64,000 bases of DNA from Marivivens sp. (GTDB taxonomy: Bacteria > Pseudomonadota > Alphaproteobacteria > Rhodobacterales > Rhodobacteraceae): positions 1 to 64,000 of the forward strand of contig JAHEBU010000007.1 in NCBI GenBank assembly GCA_024642115.1, given 5' to 3'. The position numbers were made by a program, and so were the translations under genes. The stretch's first letter is position 1; every line of letters begins with the position of its first letter. The notes beneath the pieces are model-generated. The model was not told where the DNA came from, made no database searches, and worked only from the letters and a program-made list of their open reading frames with translations. Positions 24,801-32,833 of the stretch are shown piece by piece.

Positions 24801-27176
24801 TCAGCCCCGCGCGGCGCGGGGTTCGGGGCGGAACCGGGTCTGGTCGGACACCTGGAACCGGCCATTTCGGACCTTGGCGATCCGACCCTCGCGCAGCAGG
24901 ATCCCGAACGACCGCAGCCCGTCTTCGCGGCTGAATTCATCGGGGGCAATGTGTTGGACCTGCTTCATGATCTGCGGGCGCGAGAAATCCTCGAGACCTT
25001 CGACGAACGAGGTATAGGCGGCTGCGGCTTCCAGCAGATCGGCCAGACCGGTAGCGCCGACGCGTTCGGCGAAATCGGCAAAGCTTTCCGCGCCCGAAGT
25101 CGGTGCCGTGGTCGCCGTACGGATTGGTTCGACTGCCACCCGACGAGGTTGAACCGGGGTTGCGGGAACCCGCGGCACATCGGCCATATCCACCCGCTGT
25201 GACGCCACCAGCTTGAGCGGGGCCGGGCGCGGGCGTTCGCTCCGCGCCTCTGGGCGCGGGGGCGGACCCACGGGGCGTTCCGCACGGCGCGGACGCACCA
25301 CCTGGTTTAAATCGTCGCGGAACGCGTTTTCGGCGCGGTTATCGCTGTGGGGCTTTTCCCCCATGCGACGGGCAGCCTCTGTCGCGGCCACGGCGGCCTT
25401 TAGCTGGGCAATCGCCTGTCGGCGGCGGCTGCCATCGGGTTCGCGCATCTGCGCATCGGTCTGGGACAGGATGCGCGACATGCCCGCTTCGTCCGCTTCG
25501 GGATGACGGGACAGGGCGGCCCTGCCAGGGGTCATCGCAGCCGGGGCAACGACGTCGTCCTCGTCTTCGTCAAACAGGCTGCTGTCCTCATCGTCGAGGT
25601 CCAGATCGTCGTCAGCCTCCTCATCGGCGATGGCCATCTCGGGCTCGTCGTCGTCAACAGCGGCATCCTCGTCATCGTCATCCAACGGCAGGTCATCATC
25701 ATCTTGGTCGCCCGGAGCCGACGAGTAATCATCGTCAATCGAGGCAGCAGCCCCGGTCGTCGCATCCCGTTCGACCTCAGCCAGTTCCTCCATCAGGGCC
25801 GCTTCTTCGTCAGCCGACAGGGTGGCCCGAGCGTCAGTCGCGAGGTCGGCATATTCGTCCAGACCGTCCAGATCGGGCAGGGATGCCTTGTCCTCGACGT
25901 CGTCGTCCGTGTCGGATTCGGCCATCAGGTCGCCCTTGGCCACAGCACGCTCGAAATCCGCGCGCTTCATCCGGATCACACGGGCCCGTATCGGGGCGGC
26001 GGGGGCGACTTCAGGGGCGTCGGCTGGAACAGAGTCTGTGCCTAGGCTGGCGGCAATGGTCGACAGGATGTCGGTCTCGTCGTCATCCTGTGCGGTGTCA
26101 TCTTCGGCCAGCGCTGCGTGGTCCTCCGCCAGTCCGAGGTCATCGGCGTCGTCATCCGCGTTCAGGGACGCTTGCAGGGCGCCAAGGTCAAACTCTGCGG
26201 CGGCAGGGCTGACGGCGGCAGGCTCCTCGACCAGCATATCGTCCTCGGCGTCCTCGTCGTACGCCTCGTCCTCATAGAGGTTGTCCTCAAGGTCGTCCTC
26301 TTCGAATGCCGCCATGTCCAGATCGCTATCTTGATCGGACAGGTCTTCGTCACCGGATGCGTCCGCTAGCGACGGCAGGCCGTCGAGTGCGGCGAGGTCT
26401 GCCTGATCCTGACCATCCTCGTCGCCAAGGTCTTCGGCCCAGGGATCGGCAGGCTCTGTCAGAACCGCCTCGGTCAAATCCTCGGCATAATCGTCAGTCG
26501 TCATCTGGGTGCTGGCCTTGCCCACCACCGCGCGAATGCGCTGCAACTTGGCCGCCACGCTGTCGGCATCGGGATGCGCCGGGATGACGGGCTCTTGGGC
26601 GACCGGACGGGAACGTTCTGGTTCGGCCTCGGGACGCGCAACCGGTTTGGGCATCACAGCGGCGGCAACAACAGGTGCGGCTGGCGGCACGGGGGCTGGC
26701 GGCATGTTCGGGGCGGCTTCGGCAACGGGCACTGGCGCAACGACCGGCGCCGGTGCAGCCTCGGGTTCGGCCCGGGGGGCGACAGCGGCGGGCGAAACCT
26801 GTGCTGGTTCCGGTTGGACGTCGGTCTTGGGGGCGGTCGCTGGTTCGGCGTTGAGGGCCAATTCGGCAGCGGGCGTTGCGACAGTTGCGGCCTCTGCGGC
26901 GTAGCGGGGGGCAGTCAGGGCCGTACCGGCCCGCAACACGATGCCCGATCCGTCGCTGCGCGCCTCGACCCGCCGCGCGATCTCGCGTTCGGCGATCCGG
27001 GCCAGCATTTCCGCATCCGGGGTCGGGGGCTCGGCCCCGAAATACCTGTCATCCGCCGCCAGATCGCGGAAATATTCCGCGATGGCCTTCATCGTGCTGA
27101 AGGAGTCGTCGAATCCTTCCAGCGTGCACGAGAAGGTGCCATAGGAGACGGTTAAAATCTTGCTCGATCCAACCAT
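24801..27176 (-). CDS. large acidic protein with conserved N- and C-terminal domains (CheA-like label in Rhodobacterales)
   Basis: A 791-residue protein in three parts. The N-terminus (about 1-75: KILTVSYGTFSCTLEGFDDSFSTMKAIAEYFRDLAADDRYFGAE) is highly characteristic of a Rhodobacterales family often annotated as a chemotaxis protein CheA or a histidine kinase. I see no H-box, no ATPase and no CheW-like domain. The middle (about 110-560) is alanine/proline-rich and then extremely aspartate/glutamate-rich, surely disordered. The C-terminus (about 690-785: ESFADFAERVGATGLADLLEAAAAYTSFVEG, FSREDGLRSFGILLREGRIAKVRNGRFQ) is a conserved helical domain. Arginine-rich segments sit between the acidic part and the C-terminus. 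Start at ATG 27176; a longer frame exists. The CheA label is not supported by visible motifs. Confidence 0.82.
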   Translation of the reverse strand: MVGSSKILTVSYGTFSCTLEGFDDSFSTMKAIAEYFRDLAADDRYFGAEPPTPDAEMLARIAEREIARRVEARSDGSGIVLRAGTALTAPRYAAEAATVATPAAELALNAEPATAPKTDVQPEPAQVSPAAVAPRAEPEAAPAPVVAPVPVAEAAPNMPPAPVPPAAPVVAAAVMPKPVARPEAEPERSRPVAQEPVIPAHPDADSVAAKLQRIRAVVGKASTQMTTDDYAEDLTEAVLTEPADPWAEDLGDEDGQDQADLAALDGLPSLADASGDEDLSDQDSDLDMAAFEEDDLEDNLYEDEAYDEDAEDDMLVEEPAAVSPAAAEFDLGALQASLNADDDADDLGLAEDHAALAEDDTAQDDDETDILSTIAASLGTDSVPADAPEVAPAAPIRARVIRMKRADFERAVAKGDLMAESDTDDDVEDKASLPDLDGLDEYADLATDARATLSADEEAALMEELAEVERDATTGAAASIDDDYSSAPGDQDDDDLPLDDDDEDAAVDDDEPEMAIADEEADDDLDLDDEDSSLFDEDEDDVVAPAAMTPGRAALSRHPEADEAGMSRILSQTDAQMREPDGSRRRQAIAQLKAAVAATEAARRMGEKPHSDNRAENAFRDDLNQVVRPRRAERPVGPPPRPEARSERPRPAPLKLVASQRVDMADVPRVPATPVQPRRVAVEPIRTATTAPTSGAESFADFAERVGATGLADLLEAAAAYTSFVEGLEDFSRPQIMKQVQHIAPDEFSREDGLRSFGILLREGRIAKVRNGRFQVSDQTRFRPEPRAARG

Positions 27177-27315
27177 GTTGCACTCGCTTTCTTTTCGGCC
27201 CACCAAGGAACGGTTTACCACGAATTGGTTCGCAATCGGGAACAGGACTAGGTTGAGAGAGGTATTATTTCATGACCCTTTTGAGGAGTGTTGCGACCGC
27301 AGGGGGTAATGTTGC

Positions 27316-27993
27316 ATGAGTCTGCCCATTGTTGTCAGCCAGGAACCAGTCACTCTGGTCGGTGGGGCGGACATTAGACTCGTTGATCTTACCACTGTCT
27401 TAAAACGGGCGCCAACCCTCGTGGCCGTGGATGGCGGCGGGGATACTGTGTTGGAGGCGGGCCTGACGCCTGTGGCGGTCATTGGCGACATGGACAGCCT
27501 GTCATCGGCGGGGCAGGCGGCCCTGGCCGACCGGCTGACCCGGATCGAAGAGCAGGTCACGACCGATTTCGACAAGGCCCTGCGAAACATCGAGGCCCCG
27601 TTTGTCCTCGCGATCGGTTTCACGGGTGGGCGGATTGATCATGAACTCGCTGTCATGCAGACCCTGGTGCGACGGGCTGACCGGCCTTGCCTTGTGGTGG
27701 GGGGGCAATCGCTGGTAGCACTTTGTCCGCCCCGGATCATACTGGACCTTCCGACAGGCACGGCGGTGTCATTGTTTCCGATGGGTCCCGTGCGTGCGGG
27801 ATCGACCGGGCTGCGTTGGCCGACAGACGGGCTCGACTTTGCCCCCGCTGGTCCCATCGGCACGTCGAATGAGGCTGTGGGCGCGGTCACGATTACCCCT
27901 GACGCCCCGCTGATGCTGCTGATCCTACCCCGCGATTGCCTTGACGCGGCGATCAGATCCCTGTCGGTGGCAAAGAGATGGCCCGCGCCGTGA
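27316..27993 (+). CDS. thiamine diphosphokinase
   Basis: A 225-residue thiamine pyrophosphokinase converting thiamine and ATP to thiamine diphosphate and AMP. Family motifs are VAVDGGGDTVLEAGLTPVAVIGDMDSL (about 36-62), QVTTDFDKAL (near 76) and FTGGRIDHELAVM (about 97-109), which supply the metal and ATP sites. The C-terminal beta-sandwich thiamine-binding domain follows. No other thiamine gene adjoins it, and I see no TPP riboswitch in the 139-nt leader. Its 3' end overlaps the convergent EamA gene by 41 bp. Confidence 0.92.
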   Translation: MSLPIVVSQEPVTLVGGADIRLVDLTTVLKRAPTLVAVDGGGDTVLEAGLTPVAVIGDMDSLSSAGQAALADRLTRIEEQVTTDFDKALRNIEAPFVLAIGFTGGRIDHELAVMQTLVRRADRPCLVVGGQSLVALCPPRIILDLPTGTAVSLFPMGPVRAGSTGLRWPTDGLDFAPAGPIGTSNEAVGAVTITPDAPLMLLILPRDCLDAAIRSLSVAKRWPAP

Positions 27994-28870
27994 TCCGTTC
28001 GCGGTGGACGATATAAAGGCCCGATGCGACGATGATGGCAATGCCCACCCAGGTCAGCGCATCCGGAAAATCGCTAAAGATGAAATAGCCTAGCGCGGCG
28101 GCACTCACGATCTCGAGGTAGTGCAGCGGGGCAAGGGTGGCAGACGGGGCAAATCGCAGGGCATAGGTCATGAGCATGTGGGCGACCGCCGAAGCTGCCC
28201 CGACCCCCGCAAGCCAGACCCAGTCGATCCCGTGGGGCATGACCGGGTCCAGCGTCGGCCAGTGGGTCTGATCGGCGATCAAGAGGACGGGCAGACAGAT
28301 CACCGCCCCCACCGTGGCCGTGTGATACTGCATCGGGACGGGGTCCATCTTGCGTCCCAGACTGCGGGTCACAAGCATGTAGAGGGCAAAGAAAAGCGCG
28401 GTTCCAAGGGGGAAGAGCGCCACCATTCCAAAGGCGTTCAGGCTGGGCTGGATCACCAGCAGGGACCCGGCAAATCCGACGACGCTCGCCCCGATCCGAC
28501 GGGGGCCGACCTCGTCCCCGAACATCAGCTTTCCCAGGATCAGCAGCAAGAACGGCTCGACAAAGGCGATGGCGAGGGCGTCGGCGATGGGCATGATCCG
28601 GACCGCCGCCACGAAACAGTAGGTGGACAGGATCAGGCAGAGCGCCCGCTGGATCAGCGGCCAGAGGAGGCCCGGTTTGATCCGTAAACCGTGGCCGAGC
28701 ATCAGGGAGATCGGGGCCATCAGGGCGGCCTGCACGACAAAGCGGGCCGTCGTGACCTGCCCCACGGGGATCGTCTGCGCCGCTAGTTTCGAGGCCACGT
28801 CGATCAAAGGGGCGGTCACGCAGAAGCCCAGCATGAGGGCGACGCCAAGGAGGATGCGGTCGGAGGTCAT
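27953..28870 (-). CDS. DMT-superfamily (EamA) transporter
   Basis: A 305-residue inner-membrane protein with ten predicted helices in two EamA repeats of about 140 residues. The first repeat includes TTARFVVQAALMAPISLML and ALAIAFVEPFLLLILGKLMFGDEVGPRRIGAS; the second includes LHYLEIVSAAALGYFIFSDFPDALTWVGIAIIVASGLYIV. Members export metabolites or amino acids; the substrate here is unknown. The ATG at 28870 has GGAGG close by. The end overlaps thiamine diphosphokinase antisense. Confidence 0.9.
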   Translation of the reverse strand: MTSDRILLGVALMLGFCVTAPLIDVASKLAAQTIPVGQVTTARFVVQAALMAPISLMLGHGLRIKPGLLWPLIQRALCLILSTYCFVAAVRIMPIADALAIAFVEPFLLLILGKLMFGDEVGPRRIGASVVGFAGSLLVIQPSLNAFGMVALFPLGTALFFALYMLVTRSLGRKMDPVPMQYHTATVGAVICLPVLLIADQTHWPTLDPVMPHGIDWVWLAGVGAASAVAHMLMTYALRFAPSATLAPLHYLEIVSAAALGYFIFSDFPDALTWVGIAIIVASGLYIVHRERITARAISLPPTGI

Positions 28871-29022
28871 GCGTTTTGGGTAGGGGAGCGGACGGGGGCC
28901 GTCCAGTCGGATTTTCGGGGGTGAAGCGGCCCCGGAAAAGGCGTTCAAGCGTGAACAGGGTCTTTGGGACTGATTTTATTGTTCTTTTTGTTATAGAGCT
29001 CTGATTGGGGGAACAAGGAGGA

Positions 29023-29175
29023 GGTGGGTTGAAACCCACCGTGACAGGGGTCCTTGCCCTTCACCTTGCCATAACAACTCCCGCCGGAGGCTCCCGGACC
29101 TGCGCCCGGAGCCTCCGGCGGGAGTTTTTCAGACCAAAGAAGCCGGGGAGACTGTAAGGTGGGTTTCAACCCACC
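29023..29175. repeat. palindrome-ended repeat element, copy 1 (153 bp)
   Basis: The ends are GGTGGGTTGAAACCCACC (29023-29040) and its exact reverse complement (29158-29175), each nearly self-complementary. Inside is a 19-bp perfect stem (29076-29094 with 29108-29126) with a 13-nt loop followed by five T residues and the 22-bp tail also found at 2559-2580. The copy at 36405-36559 matches over the whole length. It has no coding capacity and resembles a MITE or REP-type element that also acts as a terminator. Confidence 0.8.
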
Positions 29176-29176
29176 C

Positions 29177-29702
29177 CCGGTTGGGGAGAGTCAGGTAAGG
29201 TCGAATGACGAAGGCGGAGTGTTGACGGTGTGGTGACGCTAACCAGACCCACACAGACTGGCCGATGGGACTGGCCTATGTGAACAGCAACTGACCCGGA
29301 AACAGGTATATTGCCAGATGAGCGGTCACGCGAATTCCACCGGGATTTGAAAAGTTCGGTGCCGCAGGATGACGTTTGACGTGGCTGTCACGGTGCAGGA
29401 CGCCCAGACGACTGTCGGTATCTCGGATACGGGGGTATGGGGTGAGAACCGCTCCAACCCTGTCGAAAGAGCGGCCCGTTTCCTTGGCTTGACCCATCCG
29501 GACCTCTGGTGGGCCTCAAGATGCAAAAGGCGAGAAATCCTGCCAGCGATTCAGGGTTTGCCATTCAGAAAATGGCAGGGAAACGTTCGTATTGATTTCA
29601 TTGGCTGGGTGATTGTTTCCGGTTGGCCATGATTTCGTCTTGGTTCGATGCGCAGAACGTTCCCCGCTCCGCTGCCAAGCGCGGGTGACAATGCCGTCGC
29701 CC
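29177..29702. other. gene-poor segment between direct repeats
   Basis: No confident gene lies in 28871-29731 (861 bp) apart from repeats. The 526 bp here are bracketed by identical 25-bp direct repeats (29152-29176 and 29703-29727) that include the palindromic element end. An 87-codon plus-strand frame at 29369-29632 (MTFDVAVTVQDAQTTVG...) has no recognisable domain, and minus-strand frames are no better. It may be a decayed gene or an inserted fragment. I assign no function. Confidence 0.5.
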
Positions 29703-29708
29703 CTGTAA

Positions 29709-29726
29709 GGTGGGTTTCAACCCACC
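29709..29726. repeat. solo palindromic repeat end after sdaA
   Basis: GGTGGGTTTCAACCCACC is identical to the right end of the element at 29023-29175 and lies 6 nt beyond the stop codon of the serine dehydratase gene. It can form a hairpin and may serve as that gene's terminator. Confidence 0.65.
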
Positions 29727-29731
29727 CTTCG

Positions 29732-31105
29732 TCAACAATTCGGCACGTTGACCGCCAGCCCACCCAAGGCCGTCTCTTTATACTTTTCGCTCATGTCTGC
29801 GCCGGTCTGCCGCATCGTTTCGATCGCCGCGTCCAGCGGGACCAGATGCACGCCGTCGCCGCGCAGGGCCAGCGACGCAGCCGACACCGCCTTGATGCAA
29901 CCCAGCCCGTTGCGTTCGATGCAGGGCACCTGCACCAGCCCCCGGATCGGGTCGCAGGTCATGCCGAGGTGATGCTCCAAAGCGATTTCAGCGGCGTTTT
30001 CCACCTGTTCAGGGGTCCCCCCCATCACGGCGCACAGGCCCGCTGCGGCCATGGCTGCCGCAGAACCGACTTCGGCTTGACAGCCGCATTCGGCGCCCGA
30101 GATCGAGGCGTTGAATTTGATCAGACCGCCGATGGCCGCTGCGGTCAGCAGGAAATCTGGCACGCCCTTGATCGTGGCCCCCGGCACATGGTCCAGCCAG
30201 TAACGGATGGTCGCAGGCACCACGCCTGCCGCCCCGTTTGTGGGGGCAGTCACGACCTGACCGCCCGCTGCGTTTTCTTCGTTCACGGCCATGGCGTAGG
30301 TCGACATGTAATCATTGATCGTGTGGGGGGCGGTCTGGTTCAGACCCCGTTCGCGTTGCAGGGCGTCCCAGATCCCCTTGGCCCGCCGGCGCACCTTGAG
30401 TCCCCCCGGCAGGATGCCGTCTGTGGCCAGCCCCCGGTCGATGCAGGCGGTCATCACCGACCAGATCCGCGCCAACCCCGCGTCAATTTCGGCGGCGGGT
30501 TTGCGCGACAGTTCGTTGGCGCGTTTCATCTGGGCGATGGTCTTGCCCGACCTTGTGGCCATATCCAGCATCTCGGCCGCCGATTTGAAGGGGTAGGGGA
30601 CGGGGGGGCCGGTATCCTGATCCTTGCCCTGTTCCAGCTCGGTCTCGGTCAGGACGAACCCGCCACCGATGGAGTAGTAGGTGACCGAGGTGATCACGTC
30701 GTCCTGTGCATCCGTCCCTCGCAGGATCATGCCGTTGGCGTGGCCGGGCAGGGCAGGACCGTAGTCGAAGATGAGGTCGGACTTGGGCGCAAAGCGCAGT
30801 GTGGGCAGGCCGCGTGGGGTCAGCGTTCCGTCGGCCCGGATCCTCTCCAACTCGGCCTCGGCCTTGGCGGCGTCGTAATCGTCGGCCCTGAACCCCGCCA
30901 GCCCGAGAATGACCGCCCGGTCGGTCGCGTGCCCGACCCCGGTAAAGGCGAGCGAGCCGTGCAGCGAGGCGCGCACGCCCTGCACGCTGAACGGCAGCGC
31001 CCGCAGGTGGTCGAGGAATCGCGCCGCCGCTACCATCGGCCCGATGGTATGCGAAGAGGACGGCCCCACCCCCACCTTGAACATGTCGAATACGGAGAGG
31101 AACAT
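29732..31105 (-). CDS. sdaA: L-serine ammonia-lyase (single-chain, iron-sulfur type)
   Basis: A 457-residue enzyme deaminating L-serine to pyruvate. The N-terminal beta domain starts FDMFKVGVGPSSSHTIGPMVAA. The alpha domain contains TAPTNGAAGVVPATIRYW and a GAECGCQAEVGSAAAMAAAGL region; with Cys in GLVQVPCIERNGLG these supply ligands of a [4Fe-4S] cluster. Length fits SdaA/SdaB. The reading frame is open far upstream, but the ATG at 31105 overlaps the GST stop as TGATG, marking the true start and translational coupling. Confidence 0.95.
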   Translation of the reverse strand: MFLSVFDMFKVGVGPSSSHTIGPMVAAARFLDHLRALPFSVQGVRASLHGSLAFTGVGHATDRAVILGLAGFRADDYDAAKAEAELERIRADGTLTPRGLPTLRFAPKSDLIFDYGPALPGHANGMILRGTDAQDDVITSVTYYSIGGGFVLTETELEQGKDQDTGPPVPYPFKSAAEMLDMATRSGKTIAQMKRANELSRKPAAEIDAGLARIWSVMTACIDRGLATDGILPGGLKVRRRAKGIWDALQRERGLNQTAPHTINDYMSTYAMAVNEENAAGGQVVTAPTNGAAGVVPATIRYWLDHVPGATIKGVPDFLLTAAAIGGLIKFNASISGAECGCQAEVGSAAAMAAAGLCAVMGGTPEQVENAAEIALEHHLGMTCDPIRGLVQVPCIERNGLGCIKAVSAASLALRGDGVHLVPLDAAIETMRQTGADMSEKYKETALGGLAVNVPNC

Positions 31106-31776
31106 CAGGTGGCACTTCCTTCGGGAGGGTTTGGCGGCCGCGGGGCCGAGAACGGGGTCGGCCCCAGCCCTTCGGCCTCGATTGCGGCAAGTGTGGCGGG
31201 GTGGGTGTCGAGCGCCTGGGCAAAGGCCAACAGGCGGGGCCAGCGGGTCAGGTCGAACCAGTCGCCGCCGGGGCCGTACAGCGCAGGCCAGCGCAGGAGC
31301 GGGCCAAGATAGAAGTGCAGCATGCCTGCCTCTTCCTCCAGCCAGTCGCAGGGCGCCAGAATGTCCAGCATGTCCCCGATGCGGTCCTGTGTGCGGGCGA
31401 GCAGGGCGGCGGTGTGGGCGCGGTCGATGTGTTTGTCCGGGTAGAACAGGATCCGTTCCGCCGGATGCAGCGTGTTGGACAACCAGAACAGCCATTTGAG
31501 CGCATTCGCCCGGTCGGGGTGTCCCGGTGCCGGGAACAGGCCCCCGTGCCGGTCGGCCAGCCACAGCAGGATCGCCCCGGTTTCAAAGATCGGCCCGTCG
31601 GGCGTTTCGAGGGTCGGGATCAGCCCGTTGGGGTTGAGTGCGAGGTAGGCGGGGCTGGTTTGCCCCTGGGTTCCTCGGTCGACCAGAACTGTATCATAAG
31701 GCAGGCCCATCGCCTCGAGCGCGAGGCGCACGATCAGCGAGGCATTGTCGGGGGCATAGTGTAGGCGGTAGGGCAT
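31105..31776 (-). CDS. glutathione S-transferase family protein
   Basis: A 223-residue GST-like protein. The N-terminal thioredoxin fold has YRLHYAPDNASLIVRLALEAMGLPY, LNPNGLIPTLETPDGP and the glutathione-contact segment FETGAILLWLADRHGG. The all-helical C-terminal domain follows, ending in a proline-rich tail. The first-strand residues (APDNASL) suggest a serine or cysteine-type GST. It shares one base with the sdaA start; why a GST is coupled to serine dehydratase is unclear, perhaps protection of the oxygen-sensitive cluster (speculative). Confidence 0.88.
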   Translation of the reverse strand: MPYRLHYAPDNASLIVRLALEAMGLPYDTVLVDRGTQGQTSPAYLALNPNGLIPTLETPDGPIFETGAILLWLADRHGGLFPAPGHPDRANALKWLFWLSNTLHPAERILFYPDKHIDRAHTAALLARTQDRIGDMLDILAPCDWLEEEAGMLHFYLGPLLRWPALYGPGGDWFDLTRWPRLLAFAQALDTHPATLAAIEAEGLGPTPFSAPRPPNPPEGSAT

Positions 31777-31947
31777 GGGGCGGACTGTAGCGGTTTGGCG
31801 CGGCGGCCGTAGTCGAAAAGCGACGATCCCCAGCGGAAAGTCGGAGCGGTGGGCGTCGCCCGGTTTGGGCAAGTTGTCCTTAACTGGTCCTCGCATGGGG
31901 CGTCGAGGTTGGTTATAAGCCATGCAAACCGCTGCGGAGGCTCGCCC

Positions 31948-32736
31948 ATGACCTATGATCTTTCCCCTATCGACAAGGCCAAGTTCGTGGCGGCCAAGCG
32001 CGCCACCGATTATGTCCAGTCAGGGATGCGGGTGGGTTTGGGCACCGGGTCGACCGCCGCGTGGCTCGTGCGGTGTCTGGGCGAAATGGTCCGGGATGAG
32101 GGCCTCAAGATCAAGGGGGTTCCCACGTCCAGCCGCACCGCCCAACTGGCCCGCGATGTGGGGATCGAGGTCGTCAGTCTGGACGAGGCGCGGTGGCTGG
32201 ACCTGACCATCGACGGGGCCGACGAATATGATGGCAACCTCAACCTCATCAAAGGCGGTGGCGGGGCCCTTTTGCAGGAAAAGATCGTGGCGACGGCCAG
32301 CGACCAGATGGTCGTCATCGCCGATATCTCGAAACAGGTCGAAACGCTGGGCGCCTTCCCCCTGCCGGTCGAGGTGATCCCTTTTGGCTGGCAGACCACC
32401 AAGACCCTGATCGAGGAAACCTTGATCGGCCTTGATGTCCTCGGTCGCACCACCACCCTGCGCATGAACGGAGAGGCCCCTTATTACACCGACGAAGGCA
32501 ACCATATCATCGACCTTCACCTCAACCGGATCGGCAATGCCCGCCAGTTGTCCCTGGTCCTGAACCAGATTCCCGGTGTGGTCGAGAATGGCCTGTTCAT
32601 CGACATCTGCGACGTTGTCGTCATCGGCTATGGCGATGGCCGGGTTGAGGTGCGCGATGTCAACAAGGGATCGGTCGAAGAGACCCGGTTCGATTTCGTC
32701 GACAACGACAACATCTTCAACGAAGTCGCCGACTGA
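31948..32736 (+). CDS. rpiA: ribose-5-phosphate isomerase A
   Basis: A 262-residue isomerase interconverting ribose 5-phosphate and ribulose 5-phosphate. Motifs visible are VGLGTGSTAAWLVRCLGE (about 29-46, phosphate loop), LTIDGADEYDGNLNLIKGGGGALLQEKIV (about 86-115, with the catalytic aspartates and Lys in the KGGGG loop) and PVEVIPFGWQTT. The ATG at 31948 has CGGAGG upstream. It diverges from the GST over 171 nt; gor follows 97 nt later on the same strand. Confidence 0.96.
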   Translation: MTYDLSPIDKAKFVAAKRATDYVQSGMRVGLGTGSTAAWLVRCLGEMVRDEGLKIKGVPTSSRTAQLARDVGIEVVSLDEARWLDLTIDGADEYDGNLNLIKGGGGALLQEKIVATASDQMVVIADISKQVETLGAFPLPVEVIPFGWQTTKTLIEETLIGLDVLGRTTTLRMNGEAPYYTDEGNHIIDLHLNRIGNARQLSLVLNQIPGVVENGLFIDICDVVVIGYGDGRVEVRDVNKGSVEETRFDFVDNDNIFNEVAD

Positions 32737-32833
32737 GAGTATCCGGCGGGGGGGGCCGTCCGCCTCCTGACGGGTGGCCTTTCCGGTTTGCCCGTGGCAA
32801 AGGTTGCCCGAGCCTGAATCTGGAGCCTGACCC

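Noticed and set aside
26574-27155. A 193-codon plus-strand frame and several others across the acidic-protein gene
   Set aside because: They are antisense shadows of a low-complexity, high-GC coding region with no start signals or domain resemblance.
24801-27176. CheA or histidine kinase identity
   Set aside because: No phosphotransfer histidine box, ATP-binding N/G boxes or CheW-like domain can be found.
27177-27315. A TPP riboswitch in front of thiamine diphosphokinase
   Set aside because: No CTGAGA element or conserved thi-box helices are seen in the 139-nt leader.
29369-29632. An 87-codon plus-strand frame in the gene-poor segment
   Set aside because: No recognisable domain and no clear ribosome-binding site; noted as part of the segment but not called as a gene.
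29732-31564. A 610-codon minus-strand frame that would extend L-serine ammonia-lyase by 153 residues
   Set aside because: The extra part overlaps the GST gene in another frame and is Arg/Pro/Gly-rich shadow sequence. The ATG at 31105 with the TGATG overlap is the true start.
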